From: Alistipes sp.
GTDB taxonomy: Bacteria > Bacteroidota > Bacteroidia > Bacteroidales > Rikenellaceae
NCBI GenBank assembly: GCA_017937805.1
Contig: JAGBCX010000079.1
Coordinates: 1 to 64,000 of the forward strand
Direction: 5' to 3'
DNA: 64,000 nt
Shown here: in pieces, positions 50,991 to 59,843 of the stretch
Layout: the number at the start of each line of letters is the position of its first letter
Position numbering within the stretch: position 1 is the first letter of the stretch
Program-made: the position numbers and the translations under genes
The notes under the pieces: generated by a model
The model's database searches: none
Seen by the model: the letters and a program-made list of their open reading frames with translations, nothing else
Told to the model about the DNA's origin: nothing

Positions 50991-51967
50991 CCCTCCCAAC
51001 CAAAGTGATTGAAACCGCCCCAGCCTGCGGAGCTATACAACACTTCGCCACTCTTACTCTCAAAGCCGATATTATAACAGTCGTAATTTGGGCGCACTAC
51101 TCTACCAATTTTATATAGAGGCTTTCCGAATTGCTCCTCGAAGCGTTGCGCCAACTCATCAGCCTTGCGCTTATCAACCGTAAAAAGCAATTGATAATCC
51201 TCGCCACCGCAAATAGCATCTTGGAACGATGCACCGCGAGCAATAGGAATATTCTGTTCCGAAATTATCGCTCCCTTCTTCGAGTTGTCAATGATATGTT
51301 GGAGGTCGGAGGCTATTCCATCGGAGATATCGCACATAGCATGCACTTCGGGCTGTGCTCCAAGCCATTCGCCCTCACACACTTGGGCTTCAGGCATCAA
51401 ATGTATCTTGGCGTTGCGAGTAGAGAGTTTGCCTGCCAACACATCTCGCAATCCCGCAGTCGATGCGCCCAACTTGCCCGTAACCATAATAATATCGCCC
51501 ACTTTGGCGGCTGAACGGCGTTTAATATTCGCCATTGGCGTACGACCAATAGCGGTTACACTGATGCAGACACCCGATTTTGAGCCTACGGTATCGCCAC
51601 CAACGAGTTTTACGCCATATTTTTTTGATGCCTTTTTATAGCCACGCATAAACTCCGCAGACCACTCGCCAAACTTATCATTCGGCAGAGCCAACGACAA
51701 CAACGTAGCCACAGGCTTTGCTCCCATAGCCGCCACATCGCTGATATTCACCATCAACGATTTGTAGCCAATCTGAAACGGAGTGCTCTTGTCGGTCAAA
51801 AAATGAACGCCCTCGTTGAGCATATCCGATGTAAAGACCAACGCCTCGTCATCGCCAATCGGTAATACAGCGCAATCATCGCCAATGCCCTCGAAACCGT
51901 TATTAGGCATTGTGCGGAACATCTCGTTTATAGACTCTATAAAGTCGAACTCACCGTACTCTCTCAT
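50987..51967 (-). CDS. thiL: Thiamine-monophosphate kinase ThiL
   Basis: A 326-residue ATP-dependent kinase that makes thiamine diphosphate. Motifs include GIGDDCAVLPIG near the N-terminus, TSDMLNEGVHF, the metal-binding DVAAMGAKP and GGDTVGSKSG, then CDISDGIASDL and CGGEDYQLLFT. It starts 4 bases inside the end of the flippase gene upstream (ATGA overlap), so the two are probably translated together although functionally unrelated. It is convergent with the ftsB-like gene. Confidence 0.95.
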   Translation of the reverse strand: MREYGEFDFIESINEMFRTMPNNGFEGIGDDCAVLPIGDDEALVFTSDMLNEGVHFLTDKSTPFQIGYKSLMVNISDVAAMGAKPVATLLSLALPNDKFGEWSAEFMRGYKKASKKYGVKLVGGDTVGSKSGVCISVTAIGRTPMANIKRRSAAKVGDIIMVTGKLGASTAGLRDVLAGKLSTRNAKIHLMPEAQVCEGEWLGAQPEVHAMCDISDGIASDLQHIIDNSKKGAIISEQNIPIARGASFQDAICGGEDYQLLFTVDKRKADELAQRFEEQFGKPLYKIGRVVRPNYDCYNIGFESKSGEVLYSSAGWGGFNHFGWEG

Positions 51968-53412
51968 CGTTTCAGCACCCCTTTAATAGTTGATACAAAC
52001 TCCTTCAACGCCTCCAAACGGCATATCCACGCACCAAGTGCATATACGATAACACCCATTGCAATCTGCAAGAGTAGTTGCCAAATCGGAGCAAAATCGG
52101 CACTATAATACCCTACCGCCTTCACCGCCACATACATCACTGCCGTAAGGAGCAACGAAGGAAGCAATGTGCATATCATCTGCCACCACGAAAGCACAGT
52201 ATAACGCCTTGTTGCAGCGAAATTCACAATAAGCTCCACCAATGTCATAGCCACCAAACCGTAGGCAATAGCCATTGTCGAGTGCGGAATGGTAAGAGCC
52301 AAAACTGCTGTCATTATCGCCTTTTTCAACAACTCCAAGCGGAAAATAATCGAGCCGTTACTATGTACCTTCAAGACATTGTAAGCGACCATCGACAATG
52401 GATAGAATACTCCTGCAAGGGCTATAACCTCGAAATAAGGTACGGTAGGCAACCACTTCTCGCCCAACAAAACCCTGAACAGTGGCTCAGCAACAGCCGA
52501 CATACCAACCGCAACCGGTGCCATTACAAAGATATTTATCAGCAACACTTTGCGAAAACTCTCGGCAAATTTCTCGGTATCATCTTTAATCTTTGCCAAT
52601 GCCGGATAGGTAACACTCTGCACCGACAAAACAGCCGACTGCACGGGTAAATCCTTGATTTTCTGCGCTTGATTGAAGTATCCGAGCGTATCAGCCGAAT
52701 AGACCTTTCCGATAAAGAGTTGTGCTACATTGTTATATACCGCAGCGACAATATCGGTGGACATCAGCCTAAACGAAAACGGCGCCATCTCTCGCCAAGC
52801 CACACCATTGAACGAGCCTTCACCCCTCCAATTGCCTCGCCACCACAATAAAAGAGCCTTCACGCCCATAACCATCAGTCGCTGTGCAACCAATGCCCAA
52901 ACTCCTCCACCGCATACTGCCACAACAATTGCCGTTACACCAGCAACAAGCGATGCGAGGAAGTTTATTCGAGATAGAACGCCAAAACGAAATTCGCGCG
53001 ATAGTTTTGTATTCTGAATTATACCGAGAGCATTAAGAGGTAACAACAAGAATAGTACGGGTGCAATTGTTGAAATCACCGCCAAATCGTAGTACCGAGC
53101 CAATAATGGCGACAACGCAACCAAAAGCAGGTACAACACCAACGACACCACCATATTGAAGGCGAAAACCGACTTATAATCATCGTTTGTCGGCTCCTTC
53201 TTGCGCAACAATGTCTGCGAGAAGCCACTATCGACAACCACCAACGCAACCGCTGTAAAGAAGGTCAATATCGCCATCACACCGAAATCCTCCGGTACAA
53301 GCAGACGAGCCACAACAATGCTTACGACCATCTGTAATAACATAGAGCATAGCTTTTCGGCTACGCTCCACGCAACTCCTGTTGCCACTTGGTCGATAAG
53401 ACGGCTCTTCAT
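51964..53412 (-). CDS. Polysaccharide flippase (Wzx/PST family)
   Basis: A 482-residue inner-membrane protein with about 12-14 helices. The N-terminus has KLCSMLLQMVVSIVVARLLVPEDFGVMAILTFF, the typical PST/MATE-like opening of O-antigen and exopolysaccharide flippases, and the centre has YFNQAQKIKDLPVQSAVLSVQSVTYPALAKI. It would move lipid-linked oligosaccharides across the inner membrane. It is not in a glycan cluster: neighbours are thiL and aroQ. The gene lies 15 bases downstream of aroQ. Confidence 0.9.
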   Translation of the reverse strand: MKSRLIDQVATGVAWSVAEKLCSMLLQMVVSIVVARLLVPEDFGVMAILTFFTAVALVVVDSGFSQTLLRKKEPTNDDYKSVFAFNMVVSLVLYLLLVALSPLLARYYDLAVISTIAPVLFLLLPLNALGIIQNTKLSREFRFGVLSRINFLASLVAGVTAIVVAVCGGGVWALVAQRLMVMGVKALLLWWRGNWRGEGSFNGVAWREMAPFSFRLMSTDIVAAVYNNVAQLFIGKVYSADTLGYFNQAQKIKDLPVQSAVLSVQSVTYPALAKIKDDTEKFAESFRKVLLINIFVMAPVAVGMSAVAEPLFRVLLGEKWLPTVPYFEVIALAGVFYPLSMVAYNVLKVHSNGSIIFRLELLKKAIMTAVLALTIPHSTMAIAYGLVAMTLVELIVNFAATRRYTVLSWWQMICTLLPSLLLTAVMYVAVKAVGYYSADFAPIWQLLLQIAMGVIVYALGAWICRLEALKEFVSTIKGVLKR

Positions 53413-53427
53413 ATTTCGGGTGGAATT

Positions 53428-53847
53428 TTATCGGTTCAGCATCGCCTCAATACCCAAGCGGTATGAATCCAAGCCAAAACCGGCGATAGTGCCTACACAA
53501 GTAGCACCAATAAGCGAAGTATGACGGAACTCCTCACGAGCCGACACATTCGAGATATGAATTTCAATGACAGGTACCGACACTGCATCTATTGCATCGC
53601 GCAGTGCCACCGAGGTATGGGTATATCCTCCGGCATTAAATAAAACGCCATCATACACGCCCTCCGCCTTATGGAGAACATCAATCAACTCACCCTCGAT
53701 GTTTGACTGTGCATAGTCTATTTCAACAGTAGGATATGCGGCACGGAGTCGAGGAATAAACTCCTCGAACGACTCCGCACCATATACCTCTCTATCTCGC
53801 CTACCCTGCAAATTGAGGTTAGGACCGTTCAAAATTAAAAGTTTCAC
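53428..53847 (-). CDS. aroQ: Type II 3-dehydroquinate dehydratase
   Basis: A 139-residue shikimate-pathway enzyme that removes water from 3-dehydroquinate. The start KLLILNGPNLNLQGRR is the family N-terminus. The catalytic Tyr is in REVYG, the Asn in FNAGGYTHTS, and the His in IEIHISNVSAREEFRH. A GTG at 53847 is chosen as start because it gives the family length; the longer frame begins at TTG and adds only MKIKK. It lies between ptb and the flippase gene with short gaps, so one transcript from ackA to thiL is possible. Confidence 0.95.
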   Translation of the reverse strand: MKLLILNGPNLNLQGRRDREVYGAESFEEFIPRLRAAYPTVEIDYAQSNIEGELIDVLHKAEGVYDGVLFNAGGYTHTSVALRDAIDAVSVPVIEIHISNVSAREEFRHTSLIGATCVGTIAGFGLDSYRLGIEAMLNR

Positions 53848-53864
53848 TTTTTTTATTTTCAACT

Positions 53865-54767
53865 TTACTTAGCGGCCAAGCAAGCCAACGCAATCGAATA
53901 CTTCTTCGACAATGCCGAATCACCACGCGAGGTCAATACGCAAGGTTTATTAGTACCAACAACCATTGCAGCCAACTCGCCACCACCGATATGCGACACG
54001 CTCTTGAAGAAGACGTTGCCCGACTCCAAGTTGGGGAACAACAGTGCATCTGCATCGCCCGCAACTGCCGAGCCCTTAACCTTCTTATGCTCTGCAACCT
54101 CAGGATAGAGAGCCACATCAAGCGACAATGGGCCATCAACAATCACATTGCCAAGCTGGCCACGATCTGCCATCTTCGAGATAATAGCTCCCTCTGCCAT
54201 AGCCGGCATATTGGCATTTACCAACTCCATTGCTGCTACGCAGGCAATCTTTGGACAATCTACGCCTATCAACTTCGCAGTCTGCGCCAAATATTTTACC
54301 AATGTCAGTTTCTGCTTGAAATCCGGTTGTGGCAATACGGCAATATCAGACGCAAGCAACAACTTCGGATAGCCCGACCACTCAAATACCGAAACGTGGC
54401 TCAGAGTACCCTTTGGAGGGAACAAGCCCGCCTCCTTATTCAAGATACCGCGCATATATTTGTCGGTCGAAACCATACCCTTCATCAACACCTGTGCGTC
54501 ACCTGCAACAACGGCTTTAACTGCCAGCTCCACGCACTTTACGTCACTCTTCTCATCTACAATCGTGAAGATTGACGGGTCAATACCCAACTCGGCACAA
54601 GTTGCCAAGATAACATCTTTGTCGCCAAACAAAGTTGCATCAACCAAACCATCTTTATAAGCATCATAGACCGCCTCGATAGTGTGCGAATCCTGACCAT
54701 AAGCCACAGCCAAGCGCTTTCTACCCTTCGCCAAAGCTGCATCTACTATTTCTGATAAATGTTTCAT
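53865..54767 (-). CDS. ptb: Phosphate butyryltransferase/acetyltransferase family enzyme
   Basis: A 300-residue PTA_PTB enzyme transferring an acyl group between CoA and phosphate. The short form with GDAQVLMKGMVSTDKYMRGIL, GTLSHVSVFEWSGYPKLLLASD and the end SHIGGGELAAMVVGTNKPCVLTSR is typical of phosphate butyryltransferase. The neighbouring kinase is of the acetate kinase type, so the pair may make acetate or other short-chain acids with ATP gain. Substrate choice cannot be read from sequence by eye. It is 44 bases downstream of ackA. Confidence 0.85.
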   Translation of the reverse strand: MKHLSEIVDAALAKGRKRLAVAYGQDSHTIEAVYDAYKDGLVDATLFGDKDVILATCAELGIDPSIFTIVDEKSDVKCVELAVKAVVAGDAQVLMKGMVSTDKYMRGILNKEAGLFPPKGTLSHVSVFEWSGYPKLLLASDIAVLPQPDFKQKLTLVKYLAQTAKLIGVDCPKIACVAAMELVNANMPAMAEGAIISKMADRGQLGNVIVDGPLSLDVALYPEVAEHKKVKGSAVAGDADALLFPNLESGNVFFKSVSHIGGGELAAMVVGTNKPCVLTSRGDSALSKKYSIALACLAAK

Positions 54768-54779
54768 AATTTTATTTAA

Positions 54780-54825
54780 TTCTGCATTCTGAATTTTGCA
54801 TTTTACATTAACTAATCTTTGATTA
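54780..54825. repeat. Tandem repeat and small palindrome between ackA and ptb
   Basis: TCTGCATTCTGAATTTTGCA-like units (54780-54808) of the family seen at 9602-9632 lie inside an operon. CTAATC-TTT-GATTAG (54811-54825) overlaps the ackA stop and may form a weak hairpin. Confidence 0.6.
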
Positions 54826-56017
54826 GTCTGTATGTGTCTTGTGCAATAACCAACTCCTCGTTCGTTGCGATTACAGCAACCTTAACGCGCGAAGCATCGG
54901 TCGAAAGGATTGTGTCGGTACCACGGGTTACATCATTTACGGCATCGTTAATCTCAACACCCATAAACTCCATATTGTGCGATACCCAACGGCGCAAATC
55001 TGCCGAGTTCTCGCCCACACCACCGGTGAAGATAATCAAGTCGCAACCTCCCATCAATGCTGCATACTTACCAACATACTGCTTTACGCGGTCGTAATAC
55101 ATGTCGCGAGCCAAAATTGCACGCTCGTTACCTGCCTCATAAGCCGCGTCAATATCGCGCATATCGCTCGATACGCCCGATACAGCTTGAACACCCGATT
55201 TCTTGTTAATCATGGTGTTGATTTCGGCAAAGTTCATACCCTCATGCTCGGCAATATAGAGAACAGCACTTGGATCTACATCGCCACAACGAGTACCCAT
55301 CATCAAGCCATCAACAGGCGAGAAGCCCATCGAAGTACAGTACGACTTACCATTCAATACGGCTGTTACCGAGCCACCATTACCGACATGGCAGGTGATA
55401 ATCTTTGAGTTTTCGAGGTCAAGACCGCACAACTCAGCACCACGCTTTGCAACAAACTTGTGGCTTGTTCCGTGGAAGCCATAACGGCGCACGCGATACT
55501 TCTCATAGTACTCATAAGGGAGTGCATACAAGTAGTTGCGAGCAGGAATCGACTGATGGAACGAGGTGTCAAATACTGCGACCTGCGGAACAGACGGCAA
55601 CACCTTCTCAATCGAAAGAATACCCTCCAAGTTTGCAGGGTTGTGCAATGGAGCGATAGCGAACAACGAGCGAATCTTCTCCTTTGCATCCTCGGTTACA
55701 ACGCAACTATCCGCGAAGAACTCTCCGCCATGAGCGACACGATGACCAACAGCCTTCACCTCTTCGAGCGATGCGATAACACCATGCTCAGCGTTCGTCA
55801 AAGCCTCCAACACAAGGCGGATACCCTCAGTGTGGTTAGGAATTGGCTGGTGAAGATGGAAATTCTCCTTACCTACCGGCTTATGCACGAGGTCACCCTC
55901 AGGCAAGCCAATACGATCAACAAGACCCTTTGCGAGCAATTTGTGAGATGTAGCCTCTATATCAAGCACCTGATATTTAATCGACGAGCTACCGCAATTC
56001 AATACTAAAATAACCAT
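54812..56017 (-). CDS. ackA: Acetate kinase
   Basis: A 401-residue acetate/propionate kinase. VLNCGSSSIKYQ is the N-terminal phosphate loop, VGHRVAHGGE and RYGFHGTSHKFV carry substrate residues, HVGNGGSVTAV is the adenosine motif, and FTGGVGENS the C-terminal motif. It makes ATP from acetyl phosphate, the last step of mixed-acid fermentation. It is first in the series ackA-ptb-aroQ-flippase-thiL. The -7 box TATCTTTG is at 56056-56063 on the minus strand. Confidence 0.96.
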   Translation of the reverse strand: MVILVLNCGSSSIKYQVLDIEATSHKLLAKGLVDRIGLPEGDLVHKPVGKENFHLHQPIPNHTEGIRLVLEALTNAEHGVIASLEEVKAVGHRVAHGGEFFADSCVVTEDAKEKIRSLFAIAPLHNPANLEGILSIEKVLPSVPQVAVFDTSFHQSIPARNYLYALPYEYYEKYRVRRYGFHGTSHKFVAKRGAELCGLDLENSKIITCHVGNGGSVTAVLNGKSYCTSMGFSPVDGLMMGTRCGDVDPSAVLYIAEHEGMNFAEINTMINKKSGVQAVSGVSSDMRDIDAAYEAGNERAILARDMYYDRVKQYVGKYAALMGGCDLIIFTGGVGENSADLRRWVSHNMEFMGVEINDAVNDVTRGTDTILSTDASRVKVAVIATNEELVIAQDTYRLIKD

Positions 56018-56055
56018 TGTTTATACTTTTTTATGATTTGTTTGCGTTATTGCTA

Positions 56056-56063
56056 CAAAGATA
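56056..56063 (-). promoter_or_regulatory. -7 box of ackA promoter
   Basis: Minus-strand TATCTTTG, 38 bases before the start codon. Confidence 0.62.
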
Positions 56064-56106
56064 ATAAAAATCTTCGATTCGGGGATAACAAATATCACTT
56101 TTTTGT

Positions 56107-56114
56107 TATATTTG
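56107..56114 (+). promoter_or_regulatory. -7 box of TPM-domain gene
   Basis: TATATTTG ends 7 bases before the ATG at 56122, so the transcript would have a leader of only a few bases. Confidence 0.6.
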
Positions 56115-56121
56115 CAGTGTT

Positions 56122-57009
56122 ATGAAGAGATTTATTTCATTATTGGCTCTATTTATTGCAATTTGTGCAGTTGCAATTGCCAAGCCATACTCCGTCAGCG
56201 AGATACCGAATGTACAACTTGCCGACCGCCATCGCTACACCTCAAACCCCGATGGCATTCTCTCGGCAGAGGCTGTCCAAGCGATAGACCTTGCCTGCGA
56301 CTCGTTGTGTACAAAAGGTGTTGCGCAAGTGGCAGTTGTGGCAGTAAATGACATCGTTTCTGACGATGTTTTCACCTTTGCGCACAAACTCTTTTCGAGT
56401 TGGGGTGTTGGTAACAAGCAGGCCGACAATGGTCTGGGTATCATCTTGGTACTCGACAAGCGAGAAATTCGTTTTGTAACGGGTTACGGTTTGGAAGGCA
56501 TACTACCCGATGCCGTTTGCAAACGTATTCAGCAACGCTATATGGTCGAGCCTCTTGGCGCAGGCAACTACGACAAAGGTATGGTCGATGGTGTAGCGGC
56601 CGTTGCCACCCTGCTCTCTTCGGGCGAGTTGCCAACAAGCAATGAAGATGATTTGACCAAAGGGGAGATTCTCGCTCTTTTCGGAACTATGTTCGCAATG
56701 TTTGCGTTGTTTGTTTTATTGGTATTTTTCATCTATCGCGCAGCGCACAAATGCCCGAAGTGCGGAAAATATCACATAAAGCACACTAATAGCCAAATCG
56801 TGAAAAATGCTCGCACTTACCAACTTATAGACCAAACATTTGTTTGCCCCGACTGCGGACACTCGTTCATAAAGCATGTGCGCCACGAAAAGACTCCCGT
56901 AGTTATTGTTGGCGGTGGTGGTAGCCGTGGCGGATTTGGAGGCGGAGGCTTTGGTGGTGGCTTCGGCGGAGGCAGCTTCGGTGGCGGAGGCGCAGGAAGC
57001 AGGTTTTAA
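56122..57009 (+). CDS. TPM-domain membrane protein with zinc ribbon
   Basis: A 295-residue protein with a signal peptide (about 1-20), a TPM domain (about 30-170; LADRHRYTSNPDGILS, then GVGNKQADNGLGIILVLDKREIRFVTGYGLEGILPD), and one membrane helix (about 187-209). The cytosolic part has a four-Cys ribbon (CPKCGKYH and CPDCGHSF), and the end is glycine-rich (GGGF repeats), as in YgcG-type proteins. The partner lemA follows on the same strand, the usual pairing for this family, possibly in membrane protein upkeep or stress response. Function is not firmly known. Confidence 0.9.
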   Translation: MKRFISLLALFIAICAVAIAKPYSVSEIPNVQLADRHRYTSNPDGILSAEAVQAIDLACDSLCTKGVAQVAVVAVNDIVSDDVFTFAHKLFSSWGVGNKQADNGLGIILVLDKREIRFVTGYGLEGILPDAVCKRIQQRYMVEPLGAGNYDKGMVDGVAAVATLLSSGELPTSNEDDLTKGEILALFGTMFAMFALFVLLVFFIYRAAHKCPKCGKYHIKHTNSQIVKNARTYQLIDQTFVCPDCGHSFIKHVRHEKTPVVIVGGGGSRGGFGGGGFGGGFGGGSFGGGGAGSRF

Positions 57010-57131
57010 CGGAAAACGGAAAACTGAAAGCGGAAAACTGACGCAGCAGAGCGAGAGCAGAGGGCAAATTTGTTTGCATTTTGCCAAGACGCAAGGAAGA
57101 AAAGACTGCGAAGCAGGATTAACGGAAAACT
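57010..57131. repeat. Purine tract and REP-like element, copy 3
   Basis: GGAAAAC/GAAAGC units (about 57008-57040) are followed by the third REP-like copy: GCGAGAGCAGAGGG, hairpin GCAAA (57064-57068) with TTTGC (57073-57077), CGCAAGGAAGAAAAG, CTGC-GAA-GCAG, and an AACGGAAAAC tail. Relative to copy 1 the hairpin carries a compensated pair (T-A to C-G). It lies within the TPM-lemA gene pair. Confidence 0.65.
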
Positions 57132-57148
57132 AATTAAATAACAGAACT

Positions 57149-57712
57149 ATGAAAAAGACAATTTGGATTATTGTAGCTGCATTGGTAGTTATCGTATGCG
57201 GCTATTGTTGGACAACTTACAACACATTGGTAAAGTTCGGACAGGGCGTAGAGACCGCTTGGGCAGATGTTGAGACGCAGTATCAGCGCCGTGCCGACCT
57301 TATCCCTAACCTTGTTTCGACCGTAAAAGGTTATGCGAAGCACGAACAGGAGACTCTCGACCAAGTGGTAGAGGCTCGCGCAAAGGCATTGGCTGGTGGC
57401 GCGAATGTAGAGGAGTATGCTGCTGCACAACAGCAGGTTACAACAGCTCTCGGTCGCTTGATTGCTATCTCGGAGAACTATCCTGACCTCAAAGCAAATC
57501 AGAACTTCTTGGAGTTGCAGGCGCAGTTGGAGGGTACTGAAAACCGCATTGCCGTCGCACGCAACAAGTACAACGAGGTGGTAAAGGTTTACAACACCAA
57601 GACCGTAACCTTCCCATCGAACTTGATCGCCAAAATGTTCGACTTCGAGAAGAAGCAACTCTTTACCGCCACAACCGAGGGCGCGGAGAAAGCACCAGAG
57701 GTGGCTTTCTAA
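57149..57712 (+). CDS. lemA: LemA family protein
   Basis: A 187-residue protein with one N-terminal membrane helix (about 4-22) and a long helical domain. The signature YNTLVKFGQGVETAWADVETQYQRRADLIPNLVSTVKGY is at about 24-63, and ENRIAVARNKYNEVVKVYNT follows near 135-154. LemA proteins are membrane-anchored with the helical part outside the cytosol; their role is unclear, though they commonly pair with TPM-domain proteins as here. A strong terminator follows. Confidence 0.95.
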   Translation: MKKTIWIIVAALVVIVCGYCWTTYNTLVKFGQGVETAWADVETQYQRRADLIPNLVSTVKGYAKHEQETLDQVVEARAKALAGGANVEEYAAAQQQVTTALGRLIAISENYPDLKANQNFLELQAQLEGTENRIAVARNKYNEVVKVYNTKTVTFPSNLIAKMFDFEKKQLFTATTEGAEKAPEVAF

Positions 57713-57758
57713 TTGAGAATTGAGAATTGAGAATTAAAAATTGAGAATTAAGAATCAA
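57712..57758. repeat. AATTGAG tandem repeat after lemA
   Basis: About six imperfect TTGAGAA/TTAAGAA/TTAAAAA units begin at the lemA stop codon and run to the terminator. Confidence 0.75.
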
Positions 57759-57762
57759 ATGA

Positions 57763-57796
57763 ATGCCGAGCAGAAAATTCTGCTCGGCATCTTTTT
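57763..57796. terminator. Terminator after lemA
   Basis: ATGCCGAGCAGA pairs with TCTGCTCGGCAT (57763-57774 with 57779-57790), followed by five T on the plus strand. It may also serve the convergent lipoprotein gene. Confidence 0.88.
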
Positions 57797-57818
57797 CAGA
57801 CCATTACCATCTGTTATT

Positions 57819-59672
57819 TTAGAAGTTATATCCCTCGATATAATCAGCGTAATCTTTCCAACCATCGGCAGACTTATACGCCTCTACCGATGCCGCAGGA
57901 ACATATATTTTGCGGTCACCGGGGTTATTGCCAAACATAGATCTTCCTCCCGTTGGTATAGTAGTCGGCTTGCAATATACACTTGTCAGCGAGTAGCAAT
58001 TATAGAATGCCTCCTTTCCAATCGAAGTAACGCTATCAGGAATTGTTACACTTGTCAGCGAGGTGCAATCAGAGAATGCTCTATCCCAAATCGAAGTAAC
58101 GCTATCAGGAATAGTAACACTTGTCAGCGAGGAGCAACCAGAGAATGCATTATATTCAATCGAAGTAACACTATCAGGAATTGTATATTCAGTTGCACCA
58201 CAACCGATAGCAAACGAGTTCAATACTCCATTAACTATTAAACAACGATTATCTGACGATGCAAATTTTCCATAAAATGCTTTCAGCGAGGAGCAAGCAC
58301 AGAATGCATACTCCCCAATCTCAGTAACGCTATCAGGAATTGTAACACTTGTCAGCAATGCACAATTTTCGAATGCAAACTCTCCAATCGAAATAATGCT
58401 ATTAGGGATTGTCACACTTGTCAGCGAGGTATAGGTGAAAGCACACTCTCCAATCTCAGTAACGCTATCAGGAATTGTAATACTTGTCAGCGAGGTGCAA
58501 AAATAGAATGCCTCCTTTCCAATCGAAGTAACGCTATCAGGAATTGTAACACTTGTCAGCGAGGTGCAAAAATAGAATGCAGCTCCTCCAATCTCAGTAA
58601 CGCTATCAGGAATTGTAACACTTGTCAGCAATTCGCAATTTTCGAATGCAGCTTCTCCAATCGAAGTAATCGTATTATCAAATTTAATTACCCAACACGC
58701 TTTGTTGGTATCGTAGGTATTCGATACGATTTTTGCATCAAAAGCACTTGCTGCATAAGGCGTTGTCGGCTCGGTTGTACTACCGTTGGTGTACCAAATT
58801 TCATTGCTTGCGGGGGCAGATGATGGGGTTGTACCTGTAAAATCTTCGGTTTCCGAAATTGAGTAAGCAATGGTCTTTATTTGGTTTTGTGCAAGAGTAA
58901 AGGCTGGCAATTGGAACTCTTTGGTACCCTCTGCACAGACAAATGTAACGGTCAAATCTTTATCTGCAAACTCTATTGCCGGCATTGCCACATAAAAAGA
59001 TTGCAGATCGGTAGTAATCTCGGTGTTGATATTTGACAAAGTGATTGTATTTACTCCATTCTCAGTAACGACAGCCTCAGTGTCGTTTGCCGAGAGGTCG
59101 ATTGTTACCTCACCTGCAATCTTATTTGAGGCGGAAGTCAATTTTATAGAGTTGAGAGTATATAGGTCGGGAACAATCTTCGATATATTAAAACGAATAA
59201 GTGCACCTGCATTATCAAACGAAAGATTATTATCGCTCGACTTTGCTACCATCAAAGCATATTTAAGGCTGCTATTACTACTGTTGTAATCCTGTGTTGC
59301 GCTTAACGATGTTGTGATAACACCATTCGAGAGTGTTGCATCGCCATTGTAAGGATATACTGCATAATTTTCTGAGATAGCAGTATTGTCTGAGCCTGTA
59401 AAACTTATATAACCAAAAGTTGCCGTGCGACCATTATCGGCAAGGCTCTTAATCTTGTACTGACGATTGTGAGAAGTCTTGGTGAAGATTGTAAGCAGGT
59501 CATCTTCATCCCAAACCACGGCAGTACCATCAAGATGGGTACGAGAGTCGTTGATAGTAGCCCTAAAATTTTCGGAGCCGACCATGTGTGATTGTTCATT
59601 GACATCAGCCGTTACGCACGATGTAAGAAACGCTACGATAGTAGCAACCATTAAGAGTGAAATTCTTTTCAT
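57819..59672 (-). CDS. Surface lipoprotein: fimbrillin-like domain and BspA leucine-rich repeats
   Basis: A 617-residue lipoprotein with lipobox LTSC (Cys19). The N-terminal region (about 30-275) looks like a fimbrillin/Mfa2-type beta domain (ENYAVYPYNGDATLSNGVI). About nine LRR_5 repeats (core SVTIPDSVTSIGxxAFxxC) cover about 330-575. The C-terminal VYCKPTT...KIYVP...EGYNF matches the tail of the lipoprotein at 1454-3448. It probably acts in adhesion or as an accessory tip protein on the surface. It is preceded by a small ORF and leader copy C. Repeat codons share identical runs of about 20 bases with the other LRR gene. Confidence 0.87.
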   Translation of the reverse strand: MKRISLLMVATIVAFLTSCVTADVNEQSHMVGSENFRATINDSRTHLDGTAVVWDEDDLLTIFTKTSHNRQYKIKSLADNGRTATFGYISFTGSDNTAISENYAVYPYNGDATLSNGVITTSLSATQDYNSSNSSLKYALMVAKSSDNNLSFDNAGALIRFNISKIVPDLYTLNSIKLTSASNKIAGEVTIDLSANDTEAVVTENGVNTITLSNINTEITTDLQSFYVAMPAIEFADKDLTVTFVCAEGTKEFQLPAFTLAQNQIKTIAYSISETEDFTGTTPSSAPASNEIWYTNGSTTEPTTPYAASAFDAKIVSNTYDTNKACWVIKFDNTITSIGEAAFENCELLTSVTIPDSVTEIGGAAFYFCTSLTSVTIPDSVTSIGKEAFYFCTSLTSITIPDSVTEIGECAFTYTSLTSVTIPNSIISIGEFAFENCALLTSVTIPDSVTEIGEYAFCACSSLKAFYGKFASSDNRCLIVNGVLNSFAIGCGATEYTIPDSVTSIEYNAFSGCSSLTSVTIPDSVTSIWDRAFSDCTSLTSVTIPDSVTSIGKEAFYNCYSLTSVYCKPTTIPTGGRSMFGNNPGDRKIYVPAASVEAYKSADGWKDYADYIEGYNF

Positions 59673-59693
59673 AATATTATGTAATTTAGGATT

Positions 59694-59831
59694 TTAACCA
59701 AGTATGATAATATCGTCATCTTCCTTATATTCGGGAAGTTGGGTAGTGCTTCCGCCGAAGCCATATTCAACAACAACGCGACACACCTCGACATCAGGTG
59801 CAAGATAACTTGATAAATTGTGGAACTTCAT
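59694..59831 (-). CDS. 45-residue small protein between leader C and lipoprotein gene
   Basis: A complete ATG-TAA frame for 45 residues (MKFHNLSSYLAPDVEVCRVV to the end DDDIIILG). It starts 12 bases after the conserved CGGGGTTGGTGGGCAA at the end of the leader and stops 21 bases before the lipoprotein start. The shape, an APDVEV motif followed by a glycine/serine turn and an acidic DDD tail, resembles short ORFs found upstream of fimbrial and surface genes in Bacteroidales. That resemblance is from memory. It has no signal peptide. In copy A the same position is taken by the start of the 248-residue gene. Confidence 0.55.
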   Translation of the reverse strand: MKFHNLSSYLAPDVEVCRVVVEYGFGGSTTQLPEYKEDDDIIILG

Positions 59832-59843
59832 ATACTACTTTTG

